Origin: an uncultured bacterium
GTDB taxonomy: Bacteria; Actinomycetota; Coriobacteriia; Coriobacteriales; Eggerthellaceae
Direction: 5' to 3'
DNA: 44,864 nt
Assembly: GCA_905214325.1 (NCBI GenBank)
Contig: CAJMLT010000010.1
Span: 1 to 44,864 of the forward strand
The notes beneath the pieces were generated by a model. It saw nothing but the letters and a program-made list of their open reading frames with translations. It did no database searches and was not told the DNA's origin. Shown piece by piece: positions 1-7,843 of the stretch. Numbering within the stretch: position 1 is the stretch's first letter; each line of letters opens with the position of its first letter. A program made the translations under genes and the position numbers.

Positions 1-326
1 CGTGGGAGGACGACACCTATAGGCAGCTTCATGATTGGGTTGGAGAGGTTGTCGGATCTGAAAAGATAGAGCAAGGTCTCTGGCGTACCTCCGTCATCTG
101 TCGCAATCGTTTTTACGAAGGTGACGTGCTCGAACTGTTGAGCCCTCATGCTCCCATCACTGAAATTCCCATCGAAAACCTCGTCGAAGTGTTCGCCTCG
201 GGAGACACCCAAACGGTTGAGGTGGCCAACAAGGCCATGGGAACCTATGCCATCACCACTTCTGAGCAGTTGCATCCCCGCGATATCCTCCGCGCCCGTC
301 GCAAGGATCCCTCGCGCAAGAATTGA
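1..326 (+). CDS. U32-family peptidase, C-terminal end (partial)
   Basis: The open frame runs in from the left edge (first full codon at base 3) and stops with TGA at 324-326, so only about the last 107 residues are visible. The stretch around NRFYEGDVLELLSPH, followed by a short beta-rich tail, matches the C-terminal domain of YegQ/RlhA/TrhP-type U32 'collagenase-like' proteins, where a hydrophobic-GD-LE-P pattern is typical. In that family many members act in tRNA or rRNA hydroxylation rather than in collagen breakdown. The catalytic part lies outside the window, so the exact subgroup cannot be told. No start is visible. The call rests on the tail motif only. Confidence 0.6.
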   Translation, partial: WEDDTYRQLHDWVGEVVGSEKIEQGLWRTSVICRNRFYEGDVLELLSPHAPITEIPIENLVEVFASGDTQTVEVANKAMGTYAITTSEQLHPRDILRARRKDPSRKN

Positions 327-395
327 TTACGGAAAAGGTCGTGGATTCGACAGTGGTCAATGTTTGAGAATTGCCCATCTGCCGTTTGCTCCCTC

Positions 396-423
396 TTCTC
401 ATCGGTCGTTTCATTGCTATGAT
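396..423 (+). promoter_or_regulatory. Probable promoter of the small gene at 455
   Basis: A TATGAT -10 box lies at 418-423 with a TG dinucleotide one base upstream (415-416), giving an extended -10. A weak -35, TTCTCA, is at 396-401 with a 16-base spacer. Transcription would start near 430, which argues against the ATG at 440 and in favour of the ATG at 455 for the gene that follows. Confidence 0.4.
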
Positions 424-454
424 GCAAGGAGCGGGCTACATGAGAGGAGAGACT

Positions 455-784
455 ATGGGGAGAAAGTCCGAGGAAGCTTTAGAACTCGCATCGATCGATG
501 ATTTGATCGAGTATCTGAGGGGTGCACATTCGGTCTACATGCAAACCGAAGTGCAGACGTATTATCTGACCGATGCCAACGATATCTATTGGCGGGCGCA
601 GGATACCAATATGCTCAACGAGAAAGATCACTTCGTCGATTGCAGTGATCTGGTGCCGACGCTCAGCGATTTCGTAACGGTGCCGTTTGTCGAAGGAAAA
701 TCCATCACGCAGGTTTTCGGCGAGTCGACGTTCTATCCCTCGATCAAGATCGAAGGGCAGGGAACGCCAGTTCCCATCGTTTAA
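455..784 (+). CDS. Conserved-looking small protein of unknown function
   Basis: This 109-residue protein is acidic and soluble, with no signal peptide, membrane segment or cysteine pair that would hint at a role. I do not recognise the family. The start at 455 is preceded by GAGGAGA at 444-450 with a spacing of 4-5 bases. An alternative ATG at 440 has AAGGAG at 426-431 and would add five residues, but it lies too close to the predicted transcription start. The N-terminal third is helical in character (EEALELASIDDLIEYL) and the rest alternates short beta-like stretches. It stands alone between a U32 peptidase and a tRNA gene with its own promoter. That it is a real gene is supported by the ribosome site and codon use like its neighbours. 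Confidence 0.6.
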   Translation: MGRKSEEALELASIDDLIEYLRGAHSVYMQTEVQTYYLTDANDIYWRAQDTNMLNEKDHFVDCSDLVPTLSDFVTVPFVEGKSITQVFGESTFYPSIKIEGQGTPVPIV

Positions 785-815
785 AAGGATTATTGTACGA
801 GGGCGATAAAAGGGC

Positions 816-843
816 TTGACCTTGCGTCCGACTGCGCTATACT
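816..843 (+). promoter_or_regulatory. Promoter of tRNA-Ala
   Basis: TTGACC at 816-821 and TATACT at 838-843 are separated by 16 bases and sit just upstream of the tRNA at 858. This is a near-consensus sigma-A promoter, as expected for a stable RNA gene. Confidence 0.8.
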
Positions 844-857
844 AACATACGCACTTC

Positions 858-933
858 GGGGCTTTAGCTCAGCTGGGAGAGCGCATGGCTGGCAGCCATG
901 AGGTCACGGGTTCGATCCCCGTAAGCTCCACCA
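858..933 (+). tRNA. tRNA-Ala (anticodon GGC)
   Basis: A complete 76-base cloverleaf starts with the acceptor strand GGGGCTT and ends in AAGCTCC-A-CCA. The D-arm GCTC/GAGC, the anticodon loop CTGGCAG with GGC at the centre, and the T-arm ACGGG-TTCGATC-CCCGT are all present. CCA is encoded. It reads GCC codons. A promoter lies directly upstream and a terminator hairpin directly downstream, so it is an independent transcription unit. Confidence 0.95.
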
Positions 934-941
934 AGTATTTT

Positions 942-976
942 CAGGCCAAGCATATCGCTTGGCCTGTTCTATTTTT
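942..976 (+). terminator. Rho-independent terminator after tRNA-Ala
   Basis: CAGGCCAAGC (942-951) pairs perfectly over 10 bp with GCTTGGCCTG (957-966) around a 5-base loop. A T-rich tail, TTCTATTTTT, follows. It ends the tRNA-Ala unit just before the DUF523 gene. Confidence 0.9.
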
Positions 977-993
977 CCGGGAAGAGGTGTCGC

Positions 994-1443
994 ATGAAGA
1001 TACTGGTCAGCGCCTGTTTGATGGGCGTCGCCTGCCGCTACGATGCGACATCGAAACCCAACGCTTCCGTGAGGGAATTCCTGAAAAACCACGAGCCCGT
1101 CTTAATCTGTCCCGAGGTGATGGGTGGCTTGCCCATCCCACATCCACCGCATGAAATCCGTACCGCCGAGGCCGATTTGCGTGTTTGCGATGCGCAGGGG
1201 AGGGATAACGCGGAAAGATTCCTTGCAGGCGCACGTCGTGTACTCGCCTGCGCACGCGAAGAAGGGTGTGGCCATGCCATTCTGAAATCGAAAAGCCCTT
1301 CGTGTGGGGTGGGCTTGGTCTACGATGGAGGGTTTTCGGGAACATTGACGGCTCGAGACGGGGTTACGACGGAGCTGCTCCGCGAAGCGGGGATCGTGGT
1401 AGCCGATGAAAACGATTTCATGACCGTCTTCGGACTTGAGTGA
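994..1443 (+). CDS. DUF523 family protein
   Basis: This 149-residue protein matches the DUF523 (YbbK-like) family along its whole length. It opens with KILVSACLMGVACRYD, carries CPEVMGGLP near residue 40, and has KSKSPSCG near residue 95 followed by YDGGFSGT. The conserved cysteines in these motifs suggest metal or thiol chemistry, but the biochemical role of the family is not settled, so none is assigned. The start follows GAAGAGG at 981-987 with good spacing. It lies 18 bases after the tRNA-Ala terminator with no convincing promoter, so it may depend on read-through. Confidence 0.85.
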   Translation: MKILVSACLMGVACRYDATSKPNASVREFLKNHEPVLICPEVMGGLPIPHPPHEIRTAEADLRVCDAQGRDNAERFLAGARRVLACAREEGCGHAILKSKSPSCGVGLVYDGGFSGTLTARDGVTTELLREAGIVVADENDFMTVFGLE

Positions 1444-1462
1444 TCGTGTATCATCCGGAAGG

Positions 1463-1795
1463 TCAGTCGATGAAGGAGGGGTCTTCCAAAAAGCCCTTTG
1501 CGTAGGCATCGGCGGCATCGATCGCTTTTCCTTTGATGCCCGATACGACGGTGATGCCGGCGTTGTTCATTATTTCGATTTCCTGGGGTGAAATGGTGCC
1601 GCATATGAGGACTTTGACCTCGATTTGGCGGAGAAAGTTGGCCTGAGAACCGCACAGGTGGCCCTGACTCGGCAGATTGCGAGAATCGACGAGTCGGTCA
1701 TCGTCTACTTTGTAGTAGTTGAAATTGGTACAGCAACCGAAGTGATTGCTCACTTCCAATCCCTCGCTGGCAACTGCTATCCTCATAGTTCTCAT
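1463..1795 (-). CDS. NifX/NifB C-terminal-like (dinitrogenase cofactor fold) protein
   Basis: The 110-residue protein has the single compact domain of the dinitrogenase iron-molybdenum cofactor biosynthesis family (PF02579-like). RIAVASEG at the N terminus, SNHFGCCTNF about ten residues later, and a central VKVLICGTISPQEIEIMNNAGI stretch are typical. Family members bind or carry metal clusters. Stand-alone copies occur widely in anaerobes without nitrogenase and their role is unclear. No nif genes are in the window. The start used is the first ATG; a second ATG three codons in (complement of 1784-1786) is equally possible because only a weak GGGAA precedes the first. It is convergent with the DUF523 gene, 19 bases apart. 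Confidence 0.8.
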   Translation of the reverse strand: MRTMRIAVASEGLEVSNHFGCCTNFNYYKVDDDRLVDSRNLPSQGHLCGSQANFLRQIEVKVLICGTISPQEIEIMNNAGITVVSGIKGKAIDAADAYAKGFLEDPSFID

Positions 1796-1985
1796 TTCCC
1801 AAAAAATGCTTCCGTCTACAACGATAATTCGCGGAAGGAAAAGGGAAAAGACTCTTATCGCCTAACGGAATAAAAAACAGGTGCGATAGGAAGAATCACT
1901 TCGTGTGCCACCCCCTCTTTTCCGCCTATGATTTCCGGTGGATGGATCACGGAGAATCATCGTTAAAGAAATTTGGTTGTTCCCC

Positions 1986-2014
1986 TTGCAAAAGCCCAAG
2001 AGCTTTGCAATAAT
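1986..2014 (+). promoter_or_regulatory. Promoter of tRNA-Glu
   Basis: TTGCAA at 1986-1991 and AATAAT at 2009-2014 are separated by exactly 17 bases and lie about 28 bases before the tRNA. The rest of the 246-base gap from 1796 shows no gene. It probably also holds the unseen minus-strand promoter of the NifX-like gene. Confidence 0.7.
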
Positions 2015-2041
2015 GGGCAAGCTGCTTTTTGGGCAGCCCGC

Positions 2042-2116
2042 GTCCCCATCGTCTAGCGGTTAGGACGCCGCCCTTTCAAGGCGGAAACACGGGTTCGATT
2101 CCCGTTGGGGGCACCA
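2042..2116 (+). tRNA. tRNA-Glu (anticodon TTC)
   Basis: This is a 75-base cloverleaf with acceptor GTCCCCA paired to TGGGGGC, the glutamate-type D-arm (GTCTAGCGGTTAGGAC) and the anticodon stem CCGCC/GGCGG around CTTTCAA with TTC. The T-arm is ACGGG-TTCGATT-CCCGT and CCA is encoded. It reads GAA and GAG. It is flanked by its own promoter and a terminator. Confidence 0.95.
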
Positions 2117-2124
2117 CATGTTCA

Positions 2125-2150
2125 AGCCCTGCGTTGCGGGGCTTTTTTTT
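2125..2150 (+). terminator. Rho-independent terminator after tRNA-Glu
   Basis: AGCCCTGC (2125-2132) pairs with GCGGGGCT (2136-2143) over 8 bp with one T-G wobble and a 3-base loop. A run of eight T follows. It separates the tRNA from the GtrA-like gene. Confidence 0.9.
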
Positions 2151-2208
2151 GTTGGCGGGAGCGAAGAGGTGGGCCGGGTGCCCGCTTCGCCTGCAGGGAA
2201 GGGTGTTC

Positions 2209-2595
2209 GTGAAAAAGCTTATCGCTCAGATCATGAAGTTCGGCGTGGTCGGATTCATCGCTTTTCTGATCGATTTCGGTGTCCTGGTGTTTCTCACCGA
2301 AGTGTTCGGGGTTCCTTATCTGATCAGCACCACCATCGCCTTCATCGTCTCCGTCATTTTCAACTACTTCGCCTCCATGCGTTTCGTCTTTCAGCGCAAA
2401 GACGACATGAGCCGACGCCGCGAATTCATCATTTTCGTCCTTCTGTCCGTGGTCGGCCTTATTTTGAATGACGTTTTCATGTGGGTGTTTGTCGAGTTCT
2501 TCTTCATCGATTATCGTATTTCCAAGATCATCGTGACCGTTATCGTCTGCATCTGGAATTTCGTTACGAGAAAGATTTTTCTCGAAGCGCATTAG
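2209..2595 (+). CDS. GtrA-like membrane protein
   Basis: This 128-residue protein has four hydrophobic helices and the GtrA signature, with FGVVGFIAFLIDFGV in the first helix, FNYFASMRFVF after the second, and a closing WNFVTRKIF. GtrA proteins are thought to move undecaprenyl-phosphate-linked sugars across the membrane, or otherwise to support cell-surface glycosylation. The GTG at 2209 follows AGGGAAGG at a normal distance and gives the usual short cytoplasmic N terminus. A GTG at 2203 is too close to the ribosome site. The gene sits 121 bases ahead of two large GT2 proteins, which suggests a shared surface-glycan pathway. That link is inferred from position only. Confidence 0.85.
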   Translation: MKKLIAQIMKFGVVGFIAFLIDFGVLVFLTEVFGVPYLISTTIAFIVSVIFNYFASMRFVFQRKDDMSRRREFIIFVLLSVVGLILNDVFMWVFVEFFFIDYRISKIIVTVIVCIWNFVTRKIFLEAH

Positions 2596-2716
2596 AAGGT
2601 CTTCCGTGGGGGACGACTTCGATGTTTTTTCGGATGATTCGATGGTTTTGCAGGGGGCCGATCGATGGGGATCGGGATAATGAAGAAACCTTGATCCGAT
2701 GGGAGGGAAGAACCAC

Positions 2717-5215
2717 GTGAATGTTCAGTTCAAGCTTATGCGTCGTTCAGGCGATAAGGCCTATATTCTTTCCGAAATCACCGGCTACGACGAGCGTCTG
2801 CCCGTTGTCCTTACCGCTTCGACGGAGGCCGGCATCCGTATACCCTCGGACACGTTTCCCTACTGCGACGAAAAAGACGCGATAGCTCTCGAGGCGGTGC
2901 TTTTCGATGGCGCTCTCGCCAGCGACGAGGATCTTCCGTCTCTTCATACGAAGAATTCGGCGGAGGTTCGCTTTTTCGTCATCGTTCTTCCTTGGATGCG
3001 TATCCGCCGCTACGAATTGGAGTTCCGCGCTATCGATTCATCGGGAACCATCGTGAACAGCTGCAAAAACAAGCTCGACCTCGAAGCGGTGAAATGGATG
3101 TCGCGTTTCGCCGAGCGCATCAATCATCTCGAAGGTCAGGCGATCGAAAACCTCGACGGTCGCTTCATTCACGACCGTATCCATGTGAGTTTCGTCCGTG
3201 CGCTCGATCAGGGGGATTCTCTTCTGGTTTCCGCTTCGCTTCAGATGCCCTATCACGAGGAAAGCTCCATCGAGTTCGACTTTCTGGGCGACCATGGTCA
3301 GCCTCTTCTCATGGATCACTACATCATCGAGGATTCCATCACTCACGGCGTCGACTACGGTTCCTTCGAGCGTCGCCACATGATCGTTTCCTTCACCGTT
3401 GATAGGGAGCGCCCCGAAGTGTGTTTCTGCGCCACCGATACGGCGGGTTCCATCGCGCCTGGTTTTGCCATGTTGGGCGCGGAGAGTCTTCGGGAATTGA
3501 CCGATGACTTCGAAGAGAAGACAAAGGGTGCCTTCGAGGATGAGGAATACGATCAGTGGTATAACGAGGTTCACAAAGCGGATCTTCCTACGTTGTTGGA
3601 GCAGGTTTCCTCGCGCTTCGAGAAGGCTCCTCTTTTCAGCATGGTGTGTCTGCTCAAATCGACTCCCACCCATCATCTTCATGACATCATCAGTTCCCTG
3701 CTGACTCAAAGCTATGGTAGATGGGAACTGATCTTCGTCAATATGAGCGGCGATGACCAGTCCGTCGTCGATGTGCTCAACGCCTTCGATGACGACCGCA
3801 TCTACCTTCTCGATGTCGAGCGGGACCTCAGTACGGCGGAAAAGATCAATGCCGGAGTTCTGGCTGCGGAGGGTGACTTCATCGGAATGGTGCGCGCCTG
3901 TGACAAAATCGCCCCCGATACACTGTTCGAGCTCGTTCGTTCGATAAACGAATTTTCCGATTGCGATATGATCTACTGCGATATGGACACCTTCGATGCC
4001 GACGGAGTCCATTCCGAGCCCGTCTTCAGGCCCGATTTCTCCCCGGAACTCCTGCGTTCCTACAACTACCTGCAGGGCTTCATCGTTATCCGTTCGAAGC
4101 TGTTGCTCGATGTGGGATTTCTGTCCAAGGATTTCAGCGGGGCTTTGGCCTATGATTTTATCTTGCGCGCAACGGAGAAAGCCCGTCGCGTTTGTCATGT
4201 GCCGCGCGTGCTCTATCATCGTCGCTATGCTTCGACCGTTATCGAAAACGAACTTTTCTCCGATTTCGAGCAGGAGGCGGGTCGTAAGGCGCTGGTGGAA
4301 CATTGTCGTCGTATCGGACTGAATGCCGAAGTGTTGACGACTTCCATGCCCTTCCACTATCACGTGCGTCACGTTCTCATCGATGCGCCACGTGTGACGA
4401 TCGTCATTCCCTCCGAAGACAATGCGGAGCTGCTCGATTCGTGTATCCGTTCCATCTACGCGAAGGTGAGTTATAAGAATTTCGAGGTCGTTATCGTCGA
4501 TGTCGCCAGCAAGGATCCCGCTACCTTCGCCTGTTACGAAGCGCTCAAGCAACGGTTCGATACCCTGACGGTTCTGGAGTGGGATTACGAATTCAACCGT
4601 GCGCGTATCGCGAATTTCGCCGCGGAAAACACAACGGGGGATTTCCTGTTGTTCCTCAACGATGACACGCGCATCATCACCGGCGATGCTCTCGAGGTTA
4701 TGCTGGGATACTTCCAGTCTCCGCAGGTGGGTATTGTGGGGCCTAAGGAGTTGTTCGTCGACGGCACCATCGAACATGCCGGTCTCGTCGTGGGTGGCTC
4801 GCGCATCCTCAATCCGCTCTCGCGTTACATGTCTCCTCAGTGGAGGGGGTACTTGGATCGTGCGGTGGTTGCGCAGAATGTCTCTGCGGTTACCGGGGAT
4901 TGCATGCTTGTTTCCCGCAATGTTTTCAAGGAGGTGGGGGGATTCACCGACGACTTCTCCATCCTCTATTCCGATGTCGATTTCTGTCTCAAAGCGCGGG
5001 AGATCGGTTATTACACCGTTTACACGCCTCATGTCAGCCTGACTCACTTCCAGTCGGTTTCGCGCGTGCGAAGCTACTCCAAGGCGTTGCGCATCAAGAT
5101 GAAGCGGGAAGCGGCTCTGTTGCAATATTTCTGGCCCTGTTATTTCGTCGAGGGAGATGCTTTCTATAATCCCAACCTCGATCCCGATAGCCCCTACTTC
5201 GCTTTGAAACACTGA
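2717..5215 (+). CDS. Large protein with two GT2 glycosyltransferase domains (first copy)
   Basis: About 832 residues. Roughly residues 1-290 form a beta-rich region of unknown function. A first GT2-like domain follows at about 300-500 and a second GT2 domain at about 555-760. The second domain is complete: TIVIPSEDN at its start, the metal-binding LNDDTR near 646, and AVTGDCMLVSR then YSDVDFCLKA. This matches RfbC-like polysaccharide glycosyltransferases. In the first domain the usual DHDD metal motif is replaced by VRACDK, so it may be inactive. The GTG at 2717 is chosen because GGGAGG precedes it at 2701-2706 and because the paralogue downstream also begins with (M/V)NV. An in-frame ATG at 2699 would add six residues. 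The likely role is adding sugars to a surface polymer; the acceptor is unknown. Confidence 0.8.
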   Translation: MNVQFKLMRRSGDKAYILSEITGYDERLPVVLTASTEAGIRIPSDTFPYCDEKDAIALEAVLFDGALASDEDLPSLHTKNSAEVRFFVIVLPWMRIRRYELEFRAIDSSGTIVNSCKNKLDLEAVKWMSRFAERINHLEGQAIENLDGRFIHDRIHVSFVRALDQGDSLLVSASLQMPYHEESSIEFDFLGDHGQPLLMDHYIIEDSITHGVDYGSFERRHMIVSFTVDRERPEVCFCATDTAGSIAPGFAMLGAESLRELTDDFEEKTKGAFEDEEYDQWYNEVHKADLPTLLEQVSSRFEKAPLFSMVCLLKSTPTHHLHDIISSLLTQSYGRWELIFVNMSGDDQSVVDVLNAFDDDRIYLLDVERDLSTAEKINAGVLAAEGDFIGMVRACDKIAPDTLFELVRSINEFSDCDMIYCDMDTFDADGVHSEPVFRPDFSPELLRSYNYLQGFIVIRSKLLLDVGFLSKDFSGALAYDFILRATEKARRVCHVPRVLYHRRYASTVIENELFSDFEQEAGRKALVEHCRRIGLNAEVLTTSMPFHYHVRHVLIDAPRVTIVIPSEDNAELLDSCIRSIYAKVSYKNFEVVIVDVASKDPATFACYEALKQRFDTLTVLEWDYEFNRARIANFAAENTTGDFLLFLNDDTRIITGDALEVMLGYFQSPQVGIVGPKELFVDGTIEHAGLVVGGSRILNPLSRYMSPQWRGYLDRAVVAQNVSAVTGDCMLVSRNVFKEVGGFTDDFSILYSDVDFCLKAREIGYYTVYTPHVSLTHFQSVSRVRSYSKALRIKMKREAALLQYFWPCYFVEGDAFYNPNLDPDSPYFALKH

Positions 5216-5265
5216 ATGCGAAACACCTGAAACACTGAAACGCACTACGCAAAGGGTTTTTGTAT

Positions 5266-7767
5266 ATGAATGTTCGTCCTGAGAGCATGTGTCACGGAGA
5301 TGGCAAGATCTACCTCCAAATGGTGGTCGATCGCATGCAGCCCGACACGCTCGTTATGCTTTCCGCTCACCTGAAGAACGGTGTGGAGATTCCCTCGCAT
5401 CTGTTCCCCTTCCAGCCGTTGGAGAAGTCGTCGCAGGCCAACTACGTGGTCGTGCTTCCTCATTTCGAGGTTCGAGAGGTCGATCTGTTGTTCACCGGAT
5501 ACAGTGGGCCCGATGCCCCTCTCGATCGCAGTCGTCTGACGGTTGAGATGAACATGGTGAAATGGAAGACCAAATTCAACTCCTTGGTACGCAACGAACT
5601 CACCGAACAGATGCTCGACATCGAGCGCGAATACTATGCCGACAGGATGAATGTCTTTTTCACGGGAGCCATCGACGACGGGTCGGATATCGTGGTGAAG
5701 ATGCTCATCGATATGCCGCACATCGGCATTTCCGATGTCATGGTGAAGTTCCTCGACCGCACCGGTTCGGAGTTGGATATCCCCGTGTACCCCTTGCTCG
5801 ATGAGGTACGACCCGCCTCGCGCTACGGTGACGAGGAACGTCTCACCATAGGATTTTCGGTCCGCGTGAGTCGCCACGATAAGGATTTCTGTGTGAATGT
5901 CTATGACGCCAACGATGTCGTTCCGGGTGGTTTCGCCTTATTTTGCGACGAAACGTACCTGCCTTTGCGTGAGATGTTTCTTCTCGAAACCCTCGATGCC
6001 TCACTCGACCCGCGCTACGAAGGATGGTATCGTCGCCATCGTGCGACCCTAGCCGATCTCGCCGTACAGCGAAGGACCGGATTTTCCTGGGAGCCTCTTA
6101 TCGGTATCGTCGTTGTCGTGTCGGCCGATTCCGTCGGCCTGTCCGACATGCTGGACCCCCTGCGCCAGCAGACCTATGATCGCTTCGAGCTCATCGTTGT
6201 GGGGCCGACCCCCTCCGACGAAGCAAGCAGGGCGGCACTGCGTGCATGGGACGACGATGATCGCTTGGTGTCCATTGCACTCGATGGCACCTCCGACGAA
6301 GCGACGGCGGCGGTGACGGGACTGCTTCAGTCCACTGCACTGTTCTGCGCCGTCCTCACTCCCGATGTCGTGTTGGCACCGGAGGCCCTTTTCGAATTCG
6401 TGCGCCACATCAACGAAGTACACGAAGACCACCTCGGCATACAGGGGGGAGTCGAATCCGGTGCGGTCGATATTTCCGGTATGCCCGATGCGCTGGAGAT
6501 GTTCTACTGCGACGAAGACGTTCTCGATGGTGAGGGTGGCCTGGGTAGATGCTTTCTCAAGCCGGGTTTTTCTCCCGATCTTCTCTATTCCTACGATTAC
6601 TTCGGCCCGTTCGTGTTGTATTCCAAATCCCTTATCCATCGCATCGCGCAGGGCCCCGGTTTCGCTACCGAGGCCTTTGCCTATGATCTCGCTCTCAAGG
6701 CTGTCGAAGTGGCCGATCGGGTCGAGCATGTGGGGGCGGTTCTCTACCACGTGCGCGCTCCGCAGACGCATACCGAAGCGGACCATGAAGTCCGCAGGGA
6801 ACACGAGGAAAGAGAGTTCTTGAGTGGTCGCAAGGCTTTGGCGAACCACTTCCATCGCAGCGGTATCGAAGCCGTCGTGCTCGCCGATGCGGAATTGAAG
6901 CGATACGAGGCGCGCTATCGATTGCCCGAATCGACCCCGGGACTCTCCATCGTCATACCCACCAAAGATCGACCGGCTCTCTTGGATGCCTGCATCACTT
7001 CGATCCATGCTTCCGACTCCTACGATGTCTGCGAGATCGTGATCGTGGATAACGCCAGCACCGAACCCGAGACCCATGCCTTTTACGAAATGCTCACCGA
7101 AGCCCACGCCGACATCCGCATTCTCTCCTATGAAGGTGAATACTCCCATCCGGCTATGGTCAATCATGCTGCGAAAACGTGTAGGGGCGATTACCTGCTC
7201 ATCCTCGATGACGATACGGAGATGATCACCGAAGGCGCCCTCGGTAAGCTTGTCGCTCACGCCTCACGTGAAGATGTTGCCGTAGTCGGCGCCAAGTTGC
7301 TTTTCTCCGACGACACGGTTGAACACGCGGGTATGGCGATCGGCCCCAACGGGGCGGTGGGCATCGTCGGCGTCGATCTTCCCCGATCGCGTGCGGGTTA
7401 TGCTAAGCGCTTGCGTTGCTCCCATAATGTTTCCGCCGTTTCCGGAGCCTGTCAGCTTATCCGTAAATCCGTATTCGATGAGCTGGGGGGCTATAGCGAG
7501 AAGTTTCAGATGGCCTATGACGATGCTGATTTCTGTCTCAAAGCCATTCGGGCGGGTTATTTCGTCGCCTTCGATGCCGATGTCGAGTTCTACCACCATG
7601 AAACGGAGATAATCCCTTCCGTGCCGACCGGCGATCGCCGTATTCGCCTGGAGCGGGAGCGCGCCTACTTTCGCTATCGTTGGCCACGCTATTTTTTGGA
7701 GGGGGATCCTTTTTTCGGCAGGAATCTCGATCCCGCATCCCCCTATTATCGTCTGCTTTTGAGCTGA
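5266..7767 (+). CDS. Large protein with two GT2 glycosyltransferase domains (second copy)
   Basis: This 833-residue protein is a diverged tandem duplicate of the preceding gene, with the same order: a beta-rich N-terminal region (1-275), a first GT2-like domain (about 278-500) and a second GT2 domain (about 555-760). The second domain keeps SIVIPTKDRPALLDAC, LDDDTEM near 648, and YDDADFCLKA. In the first domain the expected DHDD is LTPDVV, so that half again looks catalytically dead, although FYCDEDVLDGEG and FKPDxSPDLLYSYDY-like patterns typical of the family remain. The ATG at 5266 follows AAAGGG (5251-5256) by nine bases. The 50-base gap to the first copy has no terminator, so the two are probably co-transcribed and may work on the same glycan. 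Confidence 0.8.
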   Translation: MNVRPESMCHGDGKIYLQMVVDRMQPDTLVMLSAHLKNGVEIPSHLFPFQPLEKSSQANYVVVLPHFEVREVDLLFTGYSGPDAPLDRSRLTVEMNMVKWKTKFNSLVRNELTEQMLDIEREYYADRMNVFFTGAIDDGSDIVVKMLIDMPHIGISDVMVKFLDRTGSELDIPVYPLLDEVRPASRYGDEERLTIGFSVRVSRHDKDFCVNVYDANDVVPGGFALFCDETYLPLREMFLLETLDASLDPRYEGWYRRHRATLADLAVQRRTGFSWEPLIGIVVVVSADSVGLSDMLDPLRQQTYDRFELIVVGPTPSDEASRAALRAWDDDDRLVSIALDGTSDEATAAVTGLLQSTALFCAVLTPDVVLAPEALFEFVRHINEVHEDHLGIQGGVESGAVDISGMPDALEMFYCDEDVLDGEGGLGRCFLKPGFSPDLLYSYDYFGPFVLYSKSLIHRIAQGPGFATEAFAYDLALKAVEVADRVEHVGAVLYHVRAPQTHTEADHEVRREHEEREFLSGRKALANHFHRSGIEAVVLADAELKRYEARYRLPESTPGLSIVIPTKDRPALLDACITSIHASDSYDVCEIVIVDNASTEPETHAFYEMLTEAHADIRILSYEGEYSHPAMVNHAAKTCRGDYLLILDDDTEMITEGALGKLVAHASREDVAVVGAKLLFSDDTVEHAGMAIGPNGAVGIVGVDLPRSRAGYAKRLRCSHNVSAVSGACQLIRKSVFDELGGYSEKFQMAYDDADFCLKAIRAGYFVAFDADVEFYHHETEIIPSVPTGDRRIRLERERAYFRYRWPRYFLEGDPFFGRNLDPASPYYRLLLS

Positions 7768-7788
7768 TGAAGACTTTCCGGTTTTTCC

Positions 7789-7816
7789 TTGACAGGTGAT
7801 GTCTATGTTTTATAGT
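7789..7816 (+). promoter_or_regulatory. Promoter of the MetNI-like transporter operon
   Basis: A perfect TTGACA at 7789-7794 and TATAGT at 7811-7816 are separated by 16 bases. Transcription should begin near 7823, leaving a 5' leader of about 148 bases before the ATG at 7971. This is unusually long for this window. Confidence 0.8.
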
Positions 7817-7843
7817 GAATCGCTGTGAGTTTTTGTTCCGTAC

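Noticed and set aside
2648..2681. Promoter TTGCAG ... GATAAT before the first glycosyltransferase
   Set aside because: The spacer is 22 bases, too long for a sigma-A promoter, and no better -35 fits.
3038..5245. A 735-codon open frame on the minus strand opposite the first glycosyltransferase
   Set aside because: It mirrors the plus-strand gene exactly. Biased third positions (mostly C, T, G) remove stops from the antisense frame. The translation has no recognisable domain, while the plus strand has clear GT2 motifs.
6049..7260. A 403-codon minus-strand open frame opposite the second glycosyltransferase
   Set aside because: Same codon-bias shadow, no ribosome site, no domain.
2717..7767. 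The tandem glycosyltransferase genes as a mobile or recombination repeat
   Set aside because: The copies are diverged at base level and have no flanking repeats, transposase or integration signs; this is an old gene duplication.
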